Numbered from the stretch's first letter, positions 24,376 through 33,660 are shown. The stretch is DNA of 64,000 nt from Salinivibrio kushneri (GCF_027286325.1 NZ_CP114589.1:595300-659299), one strand, 5' to 3'. The notes: generated by a model from the sequence alone, not told the origin. Numbers and translations: made by a program.

Positions 24376-25631
24376 GAATTGATCCCCTCCACGACATCAA
24401 GCGCACTTCGCACACCATCCTCGTGAAAGCCGTTATACCAATAGGCGCCACAGAACCAGCTGCGTTGCTGGCCATTAACCCGATGGCGCTGCTGCTGTGC
24501 GGCAACACTGTCGGTATTAAACACGGGGTGAGCATAGACAAATTGCTTAAGAATTTTACTCGGCTCGATCCTGTCGGTTTGATTTAGCGTCACGCAAAAT
24601 GTCTCAGGCGCCTGAATTGACTGCAATATATTCATATTGTAGGTCAAAGCGGCTGGTTCTGTGTCTATTTTATCTGACAACGGTAAATGATAGTTCCAAC
24701 TTGCCCACGCGCCTTGACGCTTAGGCAACAGCGACGTATCAGTGTGAAGTACGACCTCATTGTCTTGATACGGGATCGCCCCGAGCACCTGTTGTTCCGC
24801 TTCACTAGGATCGGCCAGCATGGCCAAGGCTTGGTCACTGTGACAGGCAAAAATCACCTGCTCAAACGCCTGCTCACCGGCTTCTGTCGTCACCCATACC
24901 GCATCAGGGGTGCGGCGGACCTTTGTCACTGGTGAATTCAGATGGATCTTATCCTCAAAGGCAGGTGTGAGCTTTTTAACGTACTCACGTGAGCCTCCGG
25001 GGATCACATACCATTGCGGCCGGTTAGTGATATCCAACAAGCCGTGATTTTGGAAAAAACGCAGAAAGAACGACAAGGGAAAACCACGCATATCCGACAA
25101 GGTGGATGACCAAATCGCCGCGCCCATGGGCAGAATGTAGTTTTGGCAAAAATAGTCGCTGAACCCATGTTGATTGAGAAAGTCGCCCAATGTATTGCGT
25201 ACGCCTTGCTGCTCGGCCTCACCCGCGGCATGTGCTTCACGAGCGAGGCGATTGAATCGCATGATCTCCGCCAAAAAGCGGTAGAAGCGCACATTAATAA
25301 CATTGCGTTTCTGCGCAAATAACGAGGACAGACTATGCCCGTTATACTCCAGTCCATTCGCATCATTGCGAACACTAAAGCTCATTTGAGAAGGTTGGCG
25401 ACCCACACCAATTTCATTGAGTAAACGTTCATAATTCGGGTAGGTACGATCGTTAAAAACGATAAACCCGGTATCAATCGCGTACTGTCCACTGGCGACG
25501 TCGACATCGACCGTGGCCGTGTGGCCCCCCAAATAATCATTTGCTTCAAACAAGGTGATGTCATGCTGTTTATTGAGATAATGAGCACACGTCAAACCGG
25601 CAATGCCTGAGCCGATAATGGCAATTTTCAT
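24372..25631 (-). CDS. FAD-dependent amine-oxidase-like oxidoreductase
   Basis: This 419-residue protein starts with the dinucleotide-binding motif MKIAIIGSGIAGLTCAHYLN and continues GGHTATVDVD, placing it in the NAD(P)/FAD-dependent amine-oxidase/desaturase superfamily. A C-terminal FCGAYWYNGFHEDGV block completes the flavin site. It is the usual partner of DUF1365 and cfa-like genes, where it is thought to oxidise or desaturate modified acyl chains. It lies 3 bp downstream of the SDR gene. Confidence 0.87.
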   Translation of the reverse strand: MKIAIIGSGIAGLTCAHYLNKQHDITLFEANDYLGGHTATVDVDVASGQYAIDTGFIVFNDRTYPNYERLLNEIGVGRQPSQMSFSVRNDANGLEYNGHSLSSLFAQKRNVINVRFYRFLAEIMRFNRLAREAHAAGEAEQQGVRNTLGDFLNQHGFSDYFCQNYILPMGAAIWSSTLSDMRGFPLSFFLRFFQNHGLLDITNRPQWYVIPGGSREYVKKLTPAFEDKIHLNSPVTKVRRTPDAVWVTTEAGEQAFEQVIFACHSDQALAMLADPSEAEQQVLGAIPYQDNEVVLHTDTSLLPKRQGAWASWNYHLPLSDKIDTEPAALTYNMNILQSIQAPETFCVTLNQTDRIEPSKILKQFVYAHPVFNTDSVAAQQQRHRVNGQQRSWFCGAYWYNGFHEDGVRSALDVVEGINS

Positions 25632-25634
25632 GAT

Positions 25635-26360
25635 TTAGTTCCTTGTCATACGTCGTGCGAGGGCTCGCTGCCAGGACATAGGCAATCGCGCGAGAAACTT
25701 GAGAATAAAGGTAAATTTTCGCGGAAAATGTATTTCCGTTTTTCCTTTCGCCAATCCTTGTTGAATCGCCGCAGATGCTTGCTCCACCGTGATGCGCATT
25801 GGCATCGCAAAGTCGTTTCGGTCTGTTAGTGGTGTCTTTACAAACCCCGGTGAAATAAGTGACACCGTCACTCCTTGCTGCGCTAGATCTGCCGATAAGG
25901 TGTTGGCAATGTAGCTAATCGCCGCCTTCGATCCACCGTAAGCCTCCGCACGTGGCAGCGGCATGTAACTGGCCGACGAGCCGACAATGGCAAGGTGCGT
26001 ACTGTTAGTGAATCGGGCCTGTAATGCTTCAATGCAATGGAGGACGCCGAATACATTAATCTCAAAAACGCGTTTAAACAGCGCCACATCGACCTTGCCA
26101 TGGTCAATGTATTCACACGTACCCGCATTCAGAATAATTAAATCGGGAAAGACACTTAGGCGACTCAGCGCTTGATGGGTTTGTTCGCCATCTGTGGCAT
26201 CAAACGCCAAGGCGTCTAATGATGCGTGATCGCTAGCCATGGCGTTAAGCTTGTCTTGGTTTCGCCCACAGGCCGTCACCTGCCAACCTTGACGCGCATA
26301 GTCTCTTGCCAATTGCTCACCAATTCCCGACGTGGCGCCGGTGATCAATACGTGTTTCAT
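25635..26360 (-). CDS. Short-chain dehydrogenase/reductase
   Basis: This 241-residue classical SDR has the cofactor motif TGATSGIGEQLA at 7-18, the NNAG-equivalent ILNAGT, catalytic Ser in VGSSASYMPLP, and the YxxxK motif as YGGSKAA (Tyr near 140). A basic residue after the Gly motif is not obvious, so NADH versus NADPH use is unclear. It overlaps the SnoaL-like gene by 4 bp (ATGA). A matS site lies within the coding region. Confidence 0.88.
   Translation of the reverse strand: MKHVLITGATSGIGEQLARDYARQGWQVTACGRNQDKLNAMASDHASLDALAFDATDGEQTHQALSRLSVFPDLIILNAGTCEYIDHGKVDVALFKRVFEINVFGVLHCIEALQARFTNSTHLAIVGSSASYMPLPRAEAYGGSKAAISYIANTLSADLAQQGVTVSLISPGFVKTPLTDRNDFAMPMRITVEQASAAIQQGLAKGKTEIHFPRKFTFILKFLARLPMSWQRALARRMTRN
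25859..25871. other. matS site no. 7
   Basis: GTGACACCGTCAC is a perfect matS inside the SDR gene and the only perfect copy seen right of dif in this window. Confidence 0.75.
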
Positions 26361-26797
26361 TGTCCTAGCCTCGTTTTGATATGTTTGAGCAGGCGACCTA
26401 TCACAGGCAGCGCTTCGTACAGCATTTCACCTAAGTCGAAGTAATCACGATGGCGAATGATTTTGCCGTCATAAAAACGTAAGTGAGAACAGCCCTGTAC
26501 TTGTCGCGTTTTCCCCCCATCCAGCTTGGGGTGCGATAACATCATGGTCCAAGTCACAAAGGCATCGTCTCCGTCTACCGCGGTCGTGTGTATATGAAAT
26601 TGACAATCGGTTACGTTTTCGTACAGCAGCGAAAAATACTGGATAAACGCCTCTAAGCCGGTTATTTCATGCGCTGGGTCGACAAACACAATCTTGGGGT
26701 GATAAATCGTCGCCAGTGATGACAAGTTATCTTTATTGAGCGCTTGATAGGTCGTCACAAACTGTGACACACCAGCATGTGTTGGCGAGCGGGTCAT
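26357..26797 (-). CDS. SnoaL-like (NTF2-fold) protein
   Basis: This 146-residue protein has an NTF2/SnoaL pattern: an N-terminal helix (VTTYQALNKDNLSSLATIYHPKIVFVDPAH) and a beta-rich C-terminal part ending in HLRFYDGKIIRHRDYFDLG. Such folds bind small hydrophobic ligands or act as cyclases or isomerases; here the ligand is unknown. It is coupled by 4-bp overlaps to both phrB and the SDR, within the light-cluster operon. Confidence 0.82.
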   Translation of the reverse strand: MTRSPTHAGVSQFVTTYQALNKDNLSSLATIYHPKIVFVDPAHEITGLEAFIQYFSLLYENVTDCQFHIHTTAVDGDDAFVTWTMMLSHPKLDGGKTRQVQGCSHLRFYDGKIIRHRDYFDLGEMLYEALPVIGRLLKHIKTRLGQ

Positions 26798-28236
26798 GGT
26801 GTTTGCTCCTGGGGTTGATTCTTCGCCGCTTCAAAAATGGCCAGCGCCTTTTTGCGCTGAGTGGCGTGATCCACCACCGGACGCGGATAATCTAGCGTCT
26901 GGGCGTATTGCTCCGCCCATCGCCAAGGCTGGTGAATATGCTTACCCGGCACCTGTTTAAGCGCGGGTAGCCAGCGACGAATAAAACGCCCATCACTATC
27001 AAACCGCTCTCCCTGTGTGGTCGGATTAAAGATCCGAAAGTAAGGTTGAGCATCGGTCCCTACCGACGCAGACCATTGCCAGCCCCCGTTGTTAGAGGCA
27101 AAATCGCCATCAATCAGCTTGGACATGAAGTAGTCTTCTCCCCAGCGCCAATCGATAAGCAGATCTTTGGTCAAAAAGCTGGCCACAATCATTCTCAACC
27201 GGTTATGCATCCAGCCCGTTTGATTAAGCTGGTGCATGGCCGCATCAACAATGGGAAAGCCCGTTTTCCCCGCCTTCCAAGCCTCAAACAAGGAAGGGTC
27301 GTTATCCCATACCACTGATTCGCCCCAAGCTAAAAAGCTATACTTTTTGCTGATTGCCGGGTTTTGCGCACTCACTTCCTGATAGAAATCACGCCAAATA
27401 AGTTCTGAAAGCCAGGTGGCTGCCCCTGTATCGGGCTCGCGCCAATCGGCTTGCTCTTCTTGTAAACGCGCCAGGCATTGACGTGGAGATAACGCGCCAA
27501 TGGCCAGATAAGGAGAAAGCTGACTGGTGGCATCAACCGCGGGAAAGTCACGCTGTCGTTTATAATCAGCCACTTGCTCGCGGCAGTAACGACGCATGTG
27601 CTCGAGGATCCCTTTCTCATCGGACGCCCAGTCCGAGACATCCTCAGTCGGATAATCAAAGTGAACCGGTTTAAGCTCTGAAAAGATCGTGTCGATAGCC
27701 ACGTTTGTCTCGCGTTTGGATGGTTTTTGGCAGGGTGAAACATCCATGCCGTCTAAAGCACGTAAGCAGGCTTTTTTGAAGGGTGTGAACACCTTATACG
27801 GTTCGCCTTTTCCCGATTTTATGGTGCCTGGTGCAAACAAATTGCGGTCATCATAGGCATACCATGCGATGCCTTTGTTTGCTAACGCCGCGCACACCTG
27901 TTCATCACGTTTGCTTTCATTGAGCTCGTATTCCTTGTTAGCAAATACCGCTGTTGCGCCAATGCGGTGGGCATAGTCCGCCACTTTTTCTGCCGATTGA
28001 GAAAAATCAGCCGCACGCTCAACCACTAGGGGAATATTTCGCGCGCTAAGCTCCTCACGTAACGCTTCTAGCCGTGCTTTGATAAGGCCCGCTTGCTTGG
28101 GCGCAAGATGGTGCGACGCCCACTGTTCCGGTGTCTCAATGAATATCCCTACCACGGGATCGGACGCTTCGCTGGCTGCGTTCAAAGCGCGGTTATCCAG
28201 CCCACGTAAATCGCGCCGAAACCAGACTAGATGCAT
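26794..28236 (-). CDS. phrB: Deoxyribodipyrimidine photolyase
   Basis: PhrB repairs cyclobutane pyrimidine dimers using blue light and reduced FAD. The 480-residue protein has the antenna domain start MHLVWFRRDLRGLDNRAL. The C-terminal FAD domain includes the conserved WMHNRLRMIVASFLTKDLLIDW and GGWQWSASVGTDAQPYFRIFNP regions, and length matches E. coli PhrB (472). It overlaps the MerR gene by 10 bp and the SnoaL gene by 4 bp, placing DNA repair inside the light-response operon. Confidence 0.95.
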   Translation of the reverse strand: MHLVWFRRDLRGLDNRALNAASEASDPVVGIFIETPEQWASHHLAPKQAGLIKARLEALREELSARNIPLVVERAADFSQSAEKVADYAHRIGATAVFANKEYELNESKRDEQVCAALANKGIAWYAYDDRNLFAPGTIKSGKGEPYKVFTPFKKACLRALDGMDVSPCQKPSKRETNVAIDTIFSELKPVHFDYPTEDVSDWASDEKGILEHMRRYCREQVADYKRQRDFPAVDATSQLSPYLAIGALSPRQCLARLQEEQADWREPDTGAATWLSELIWRDFYQEVSAQNPAISKKYSFLAWGESVVWDNDPSLFEAWKAGKTGFPIVDAAMHQLNQTGWMHNRLRMIVASFLTKDLLIDWRWGEDYFMSKLIDGDFASNNGGWQWSASVGTDAQPYFRIFNPTTQGERFDSDGRFIRRWLPALKQVPGKHIHQPWRWAEQYAQTLDYPRPVVDHATQRKKALAIFEAAKNQPQEQTP

Positions 28237-29057
28237 AACGTTTTGTTCTCCTTAAGTTCTTTGAGCTCGTCACCGTGTACGGAGCAGATAAAAGCTTGGC
28301 TCACAACGTCAATGTCATTTTGAGCAAGGCAATGGCGTACCTGATTGAGTTGAGCGCGGTCGAGACGACGATTTGCCATCAAGGCCAATGTTGTCACCCC
28401 CTGCTCGCGCATCACCTCAATTAACAAATTCAATTGTTGATGCGGACTGGACAATAGTGTGACACTGTAACCCTTCTCATTAAGTGCCATCGCCATAAGC
28501 ACACGTTGGTATTCGCTGGTTACCGTTAATGAGACAAGCCAGCATCGTGACTGGGCATGCCGTTTAGCATTCGCCGCCAGCGCCGTTCGGCATCGGTCAA
28601 TCACCGCGCTTTGCCACAGATCGCGCTGCAATACACGAACCGCTTCATCCTCGTCACCTAACCACTGATCAACCGGTGTAAAGGCATGTTCAACTAACCA
28701 ATAAAAGGGGTACTCTTTTAGAATCATGTCTAAGGCTTTCCCTAGCCGTTTGACTGAGAATGTATGAATACAGTCAATCAGCTCACTTGCCACGCTGTCG
28801 TCCTCCGCGTCGGCCGACGTGGGACTGTGAGCAAGCAGAGGCTTGACCTTGCTAATCGGCACGCCTTTGTCTAACCACTGGAGAATATGAGCAATAGTCT
28901 CCACATCTTCTTGGCGATAAAGCCGATGTCCCTTGGCCGTTCGCTCAGGCGCAAGCAATCCATAACGTCGCTGCCAAGCACGTAGCGTCACGGGGTTAAC
29001 CCCTGTTTGATCCGCTACCTGACTGATGGTAAGAGTATGAGGCGTTTTATAAGCCAT
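28227..29057 (-). CDS. MerR-family regulator, LitR/CarH-like
   Basis: This 276-residue protein has an N-terminal MerR HTH (ISQVADQTGVNPVTLRAWQRRYGLLAPERTAKGHRLY, residues 11-47) and a C-terminal region shaped like the cobalamin-binding part of CarH/LitR photoreceptors. The B12 'ExHxxG' site reads SEYQRVL (181-187), so the His ligand is missing. That suggests it does not sense light through B12 itself and may depend on another photoreceptor, as described for some pseudomonad LitR proteins. It lies second in the operon it probably represses through TTGTACA operators at 30041-30116. Confidence 0.83.
   Translation of the reverse strand: MAYKTPHTLTISQVADQTGVNPVTLRAWQRRYGLLAPERTAKGHRLYRQEDVETIAHILQWLDKGVPISKVKPLLAHSPTSADAEDDSVASELIDCIHTFSVKRLGKALDMILKEYPFYWLVEHAFTPVDQWLGDEDEAVRVLQRDLWQSAVIDRCRTALAANAKRHAQSRCWLVSLTVTSEYQRVLMAMALNEKGYSVTLLSSPHQQLNLLIEVMREQGVTTLALMANRRLDRAQLNQVRHCLAQNDIDVVSQAFICSVHGDELKELKENKTLCI
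28459..28471. other. Near-matS site (12/13)
   Basis: GTGACACTGTAAC differs from consensus at one base of the right half-site. It lies inside the MerR gene, so it could be chance. Confidence 0.25.
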
Positions 29058-30000
29058 AGCGAAGCCTCAGCGCATCAGGGTAAGGCTTAAGATAGGCTTG
29101 ATTAGCCAAGTACTCATCAGGGTGATTATGAAGGTGATGCGAAATCAACGTCAGCGGTGCCAATAAGGGCATGGTGCCCTGACGATACGCATGAATAAGA
29201 TTCGCTAACTCAGCTTTCTGATGTTTATCGAGGTTGTTTTTAAAGTAGCCTTGCAGGTGCATTAACACGTTGGTGTGTTTTTTACGCGTCGCACGAATGG
29301 CAATGGCTTGCATAAACGCGGTGCGGTACTGCTCGAAAAAGCGATCTAGGTCGTAATGGCCAATGTTGGCCATAAACCGCCCAAGTTCACGGTATTTTTC
29401 GGGCGAATGCGCCATCAGCACCAACTTGTAGCGTGAGTGGAAATCAACGAGGGCTTTCTTGGTCACTCCTTGCTCGACACTCTGGTAAAGATCATCAAGC
29501 GCAAATAGCCGAAAAACAAAGTTTTCTTTGAGGATAGGGTCGTTGAGCCGGCCGTCTTCTTCAACGGGCAGCCAAGGCATGCGCGCCATCAGTGCCTGAG
29601 TGTAAAGCCCTACCCCGGAAATATCTGAGGCGTAACCATTCTCGCGATAGACTTTCACCCGCTCCATGCCACAGGTCGGTGACTTGGCACAGACAATGTA
29701 GCCACGCAGTGCTTTGTGAGCGAGTTCTTCCGCTTTCTGTTCACTGAACGCTGTCATTTTTTCGGTATAGTCTTTTTGCTGATCTTTGGTTTCCACCAAC
29801 CTCACTGATAGATCGCCTTTGTCGACTAACCGAATAGCGGGACGCGGCACGGGGAGTCCAATCCCGACTTCAGGGCACACTGGCACAAAGTCTACATACG
29901 GTGCCAATTCTTTGGTGACAAATGGACTACGCTTATGACCACTGTCAAATCTTACTTTTTCGCCAATAACACAGGCGCTAACACCTACAGGGAATGACAT
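29047..30000 (-). CDS. DUF523 + DUF1722 (YbgA-like) protein
   Basis: This 317-residue protein fuses an N-terminal DUF523 domain with a C-terminal DUF1722 domain. DUF523 is Cys-rich, with SACVIGEKVRFDSGHKRS, CPEVGIGLPVPRPAIRL and AKSPTCGMERVKVY. DUF1722 (about 185-315) contains HSPEKYRELGRFMANIG. The conserved cysteines suggest metal or Fe-S binding. The fusion is a common neighbour of phrB and LitR-type regulators, but its function is unknown. It is the first gene of the 11-gene operon; GAGGTGAGAC lies before the ATG, and it overlaps the MerR gene by 11 bp. Confidence 0.85.
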   Translation of the reverse strand: MSFPVGVSACVIGEKVRFDSGHKRSPFVTKELAPYVDFVPVCPEVGIGLPVPRPAIRLVDKGDLSVRLVETKDQQKDYTEKMTAFSEQKAEELAHKALRGYIVCAKSPTCGMERVKVYRENGYASDISGVGLYTQALMARMPWLPVEEDGRLNDPILKENFVFRLFALDDLYQSVEQGVTKKALVDFHSRYKLVLMAHSPEKYRELGRFMANIGHYDLDRFFEQYRTAFMQAIAIRATRKKHTNVLMHLQGYFKNNLDKHQKAELANLIHAYRQGTMPLLAPLTLISHHLHNHPDEYLANQAYLKPYPDALRLRYGL

Positions 30001-30040
30001 GTCTCACCTCTACACTGACCGCGCAGCATTGGCTACGGAG

Positions 30041-30116
30041 TTGTACATTTATAATATGTTGTACAACTAAGAGTAGAAGATAGATCAAAATTGTACAAAA
30101 AAAATTATTTGTACAA
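30041..30116 (-). promoter_or_regulatory. Four TTGTACA operators and promoter of the light-cluster operon
   Basis: Octamers TTGTACAT (30041), TTGTACAA (30059), TTGTACAA (30091) and TTGTACAA (30109) form two pairs, each with 18-bp spacing, 32 bp apart between the inner copies. On the minus strand a TATTAT -10 element lies between the two sites nearest the gene, so binding there would block RNA polymerase. TGTACA-type motifs are the known operators of LitR/CarH regulators. The MerR protein encoded in the operon is the likely ligand. Confidence 0.72.
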
Positions 30117-30278
30117 GTAAAGGCGATGTCGCGTCCACGTCGTTTACTGGGTTAACGCCTAGATTTTGTCGGCAGCAAGCGGCCGATCACTGTCTCAGTA
30201 TTGATACGCGCAATCACCCATGCTTAGCACTACACTGGAACTATCTGGTTGTCACCATAAGCCCTACGCGCAGGCCCT

Positions 30279-32522
30279 ATGCCTTTATCAACATTCAACG
30301 ATCACAACGAGGATCCACTTACACTTGCCAGGCGGTCGGCACAGCCCCGTGGCCGTGCGATCATTTTCATCGCACTCGTCTTTTTTGGTGTGCTCGTCGC
30401 GACGTTTTTGTTGTATCAGGCTGCCCAGTCACAACAAGCGCAACGCACTGAAAAGCTTCTCAACGTGGAAGTTCAAGCCTTATCTAACGCCGTCGAACGC
30501 GACATTAATACCCAACTCACACGGCTTAGTTCATTAGCCAGTAACATCGAGTTAGATGTGCCCTCGACCTTCTCGACATGGCAAGCTTTGGTGCAACAAA
30601 CCCAACAAGACAGTGCCTATATTTCATCCTTGTTTTGGGCGGACAGTCGAAAGGAAATAAGTTGGCAAACACACGCAGATACCAGCCATAATAAACCGCG
30701 TTTTTCGTTTGACGTCGTGGGCGAGCCAGAGGGTCAGCTTGAAACGGATCAGCCCGATCTCACCCGTTGGCGGATTGCTTACCCGATTTACAGTCATAGC
30801 CGCGCAGCGCCAAGCTATTATCTTGGCGCAGTCATTAATCTTGATGCGCTTGTCGACGAGGTTGCGTCCGACTATCTCAATAAACATCAACACCTCACGA
30901 TAACCCACTGGGCAAACGAAACCGTGTTGCTCGGTGACAAGATCTCCCCGTTTGCCGCGGTTGGTTCGGCACCTTTAACCTTAGCGGGCACGCAACCCGC
31001 TATTCAGATCGCGCTTTGGCAAGAGCCAGGCGCCAATCAATTTATTTCACTACCCATTCTGATTTATATCGCCGGCATGCTTGTAGCGCTTTTACTGGGC
31101 GTTGCCTTGTATCTAGCAGAGGTGAACTTGATGTCTCGCCGGGCGGCGCAGACCACGATTGACTATTTAAAAAATGAAATTGAGCAACGCAAAGACGTCG
31201 AGCAGCAGCTACATTTTATCGCGAATCACGACGCCTTGACGTACCTGCCCAACCGTCATGCCCTCACTCGCTATATTCAGCAGCGTGTGCATGAATCTAA
31301 CGCGCACCCCCATGACCTGGCGTTAATCTGTGTGGACATTGATAATTTAAAAGAGATCAATGATTTGTATGGGCAAGCGGTGCATGACCAGCTTTTAGTT
31401 GAATTGGCACAACGTCTACAACGCGTTAGGCAAACCGATGACTATATTGCCAAAATCAGCGACGACCAATTCGCGATTGTCGGCAGCGAGCTGTCACCGC
31501 TAAAAGCGGAGATCTACGCGAAACAAATCCGAAAAGCCATTGAGCAGCCCTTCTTCCACGACGCAGAGGAGATTATTGTGACCTGTGCCGTCGGCATTAG
31601 TTATCGCTACGATGCCTCCATGCCCGCTCAGGAACTGTTGCGTCACGCAGATACCGCGGCGCATCGCGCTCGTCAACTCTCTCATCACAGAGTCGTGGTG
31701 TTCCAAATGGCAATGCGAGACCACCTGCATCAGAAAAAGGATACCGAGTACGCCATCCGTAAAGCGATTCAAGGTAACGAGTTGAGCTTACATTTTCAGC
31801 CGCAAATCGATCTAAAAGATCACAGCATTGCGGGGATTGAAGCCCTGGTACGCTGGCAAGATACAGAGGGTGCGGTGATTTCGCCTGATACCATCGTCCG
31901 CACCGCAGAAGACACCGGACTTATGCGGCAGTTAGGCACTTGGGTGGTCAATGAGGCGTTAGAAACCTATGCAACCTTGCTGGCGCAGCACTGTGCCCCT
32001 CCATTTATCGCGATAAATATCTCTGGGCATGAATTTCAAGACAGCTTCCTTGCTGATACCATTCTACGCGCCATTGAACGCCATCAAGTCCCGCCCGAAC
32101 GTGTGCAAATTGAACTGACAGAACAAGTTTTCATTGAGAACCTTAGCCAAAACCAACATACCTTACACACGCTCGCGGCAGCTGGTGTTTCCTTAGCGAT
32201 TGACGATTTTGGCACGGGATACTCATCGCTGGCTTACCTTAAACATTTCCCAGTGGACACCGTCAAAATCGATCGCAGTTTTGTCGCTGATCTGCCTCAA
32301 TGCAAAGACGATACCGTGATTTGCCAAGCCGTCATTAATATGGCGCAATTACTGAAATTAAAAGTGGTCGCAGAAGGTGTGGAACGTGAAGATCAGCGTG
32401 ACTTTTTGTTTGACCTGGGGTGCCGCTACGCGCAGGGGCACCTTTATTACCCCTCACTGAATATCCATCAGTTGACTGCGCTCCTCACGCAGTCACAACC
32501 CATCACTCGCTTATTTAATTAA
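30279..32522 (+). CDS. Membrane GGDEF-EAL protein, probable c-di-GMP phosphodiesterase
   Basis: This 747-residue protein has TM1 at about 27-48, a periplasmic sensing region (50-250), TM2 at about 255-280, a GGDEF domain (310-470) and an EAL domain (490-740). The GGDEF active site is degenerate (AKISDDQFAIV), so cyclase activity is unlikely. The EAL domain keeps EALVRW, the DDFGTGYSSLAYLK loop and VAEGVE, so c-di-GMP hydrolysis is expected. The ribosome site before the ATG is weak. It is divergent from the light-cluster operon and shares its 278-bp upstream region. Confidence 0.88.
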   Translation: MPLSTFNDHNEDPLTLARRSAQPRGRAIIFIALVFFGVLVATFLLYQAAQSQQAQRTEKLLNVEVQALSNAVERDINTQLTRLSSLASNIELDVPSTFSTWQALVQQTQQDSAYISSLFWADSRKEISWQTHADTSHNKPRFSFDVVGEPEGQLETDQPDLTRWRIAYPIYSHSRAAPSYYLGAVINLDALVDEVASDYLNKHQHLTITHWANETVLLGDKISPFAAVGSAPLTLAGTQPAIQIALWQEPGANQFISLPILIYIAGMLVALLLGVALYLAEVNLMSRRAAQTTIDYLKNEIEQRKDVEQQLHFIANHDALTYLPNRHALTRYIQQRVHESNAHPHDLALICVDIDNLKEINDLYGQAVHDQLLVELAQRLQRVRQTDDYIAKISDDQFAIVGSELSPLKAEIYAKQIRKAIEQPFFHDAEEIIVTCAVGISYRYDASMPAQELLRHADTAAHRARQLSHHRVVVFQMAMRDHLHQKKDTEYAIRKAIQGNELSLHFQPQIDLKDHSIAGIEALVRWQDTEGAVISPDTIVRTAEDTGLMRQLGTWVVNEALETYATLLAQHCAPPFIAINISGHEFQDSFLADTILRAIERHQVPPERVQIELTEQVFIENLSQNQHTLHTLAAAGVSLAIDDFGTGYSSLAYLKHFPVDTVKIDRSFVADLPQCKDDTVICQAVINMAQLLKLKVVAEGVEREDQRDFLFDLGCRYAQGHLYYPSLNIHQLTALLTQSQPITRLFN

Positions 32523-32797
32523 TCAACACCATTGTCACGCACACAACAAAAGCGAGCACATAGCGCTTCCTTACGCTGCTTTGGCCATTGCTTTATTTGC
32601 CATTCGCGCTGCATCGCCGTTCGCTTTTCCATCGGTTGCGATTGCCACGCCAGTGATAGCGGTCCTTTCCCTCTTAGCGCGCGTGCGCCTTTACCTTGGC
32701 GATGTTGTATTAATCGCCGGCTGACATCCGTTGTGACGCCACAGTAAAGCTGCCCCTGGCGCGTTCGAATCAAATAAACAAACCAAGGCGTACCCAT
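32519..32797 (-). CDS. GIY-YIG domain protein (YhbQ-like)
   Basis: This 92-residue single-domain GIY-YIG protein starts FVYLIRTRQGQLYCGVTTDVSRRLIQHRQG, giving the 'VYL...LYCG' form of the motif with the catalytic Arg in SRRL. It resembles E. coli YhbQ, a structure-specific nuclease candidate. Its 3' end overlaps the end of the convergent EAL gene by 4 bp. It lies 5 bp downstream of yceH, so the two probably share a transcript. Confidence 0.85.
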   Translation of the reverse strand: MGTPWFVYLIRTRQGQLYCGVTTDVSRRLIQHRQGKGARALRGKGPLSLAWQSQPMEKRTAMQREWQIKQWPKQRKEALCARFCCVRDNGVD

Positions 32798-32802
32798 AGG
32801 CG

Positions 32803-33441
32803 TTATCGCTCCAAAACAGCCTCTAACATTTGACGGAGATCCGCCACTTCTTTCTCCAACGCACTCACTCGCGTCACCAAAGATGCATCGGTGGTCGGTT
32901 CTGGTTCCTCTTGCGGCGCGGGGATCTCCGGCGTGTCTGAACCGTCGGAGAACAAGTGTTGATAGCGAGACTCACGCTTTCCGGCCTCACGCGGCAATTT
33001 TTTTACCCAGTTTGACGCCATCATGTCAGCCAATGTGCTCTCGACATCTTCGACCCGATTAAAAGCATAGAGGCGCTGTGTGCGGGTTCTCAACTCCCCG
33101 GGCGTCTGAGCGCCTCGCAATAGCATGACACATAGGATCGCTTTTTGTGGCTCGCTGAGGGTGAGATCGCCAAATTGTGTATTACAGAACCGATGTTGGT
33201 ACTTGGCAACACGACTCCCACTACCCTCTTGAGGGCTAACTAGGCGCATCTCAATCAAGGTCTCTACAATGTCTAATACTTCTGAATCGGCCATCTCATA
33301 GACAGGATCACGGTTGCTTTTTTGATTCACGGCGGTGGTCAGCGCATTGAGTGTGAGCGGGTAATGATCTGGGGTGGTAACTTCTTTCTCAAGTAAACAA
33401 CCAATGACACGTTGCTGATACGGTGAGAGTGTCCTTGACAT
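32803..33441 (-). CDS. yceH: YceH family protein (DUF480)
   Basis: This 212-residue protein has the YceH/DUF480 signature LSPYQQRVIGCLLEKEVTTPDHYPLTLNALTTAVNQKSNRDPV near the N-terminus. It is a tandem winged-helix protein (second copy AILCVMLLRGAQTPGELRTRTQRL). A C-terminal short coiled coil (VSALEKEVADLRQMLEAVLE) is preceded by a Pro/Glu linker. It is thought to bind DNA, but targets are unknown. It is co-oriented with the GIY-YIG gene. Confidence 0.9.
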   Translation of the reverse strand: MSRTLSPYQQRVIGCLLEKEVTTPDHYPLTLNALTTAVNQKSNRDPVYEMADSEVLDIVETLIEMRLVSPQEGSGSRVAKYQHRFCNTQFGDLTLSEPQKAILCVMLLRGAQTPGELRTRTQRLYAFNRVEDVESTLADMMASNWVKKLPREAGKRESRYQHLFSDGSDTPEIPAPQEEPEPTTDASLVTRVSALEKEVADLRQMLEAVLER

Positions 33442-33660
33442 AGCGATGATCCCATTTAGTCGATTTCATCGAGTTATATCAATTGAATGTCACTCAAGCA
33501 ATCACTGCACCGATAACCGCGCAATAATCCACCCAAGGCGACGATCACCAATACTGGTAGCGGGATCACATCTTACGCACTGGGTTGTACACCAGAGCGC
33601 CACCATCCGTGCACAGCTAATGATATACTTGACCAAAATGATGTATTTGGAGAGCACGAC

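Noticed and set aside
24836..24847. GTCACTGTGAC-like palindrome inside the FAD oxidoreductase gene
   Set aside because: Half-sites are inverted relative to matS and spacing is wrong.
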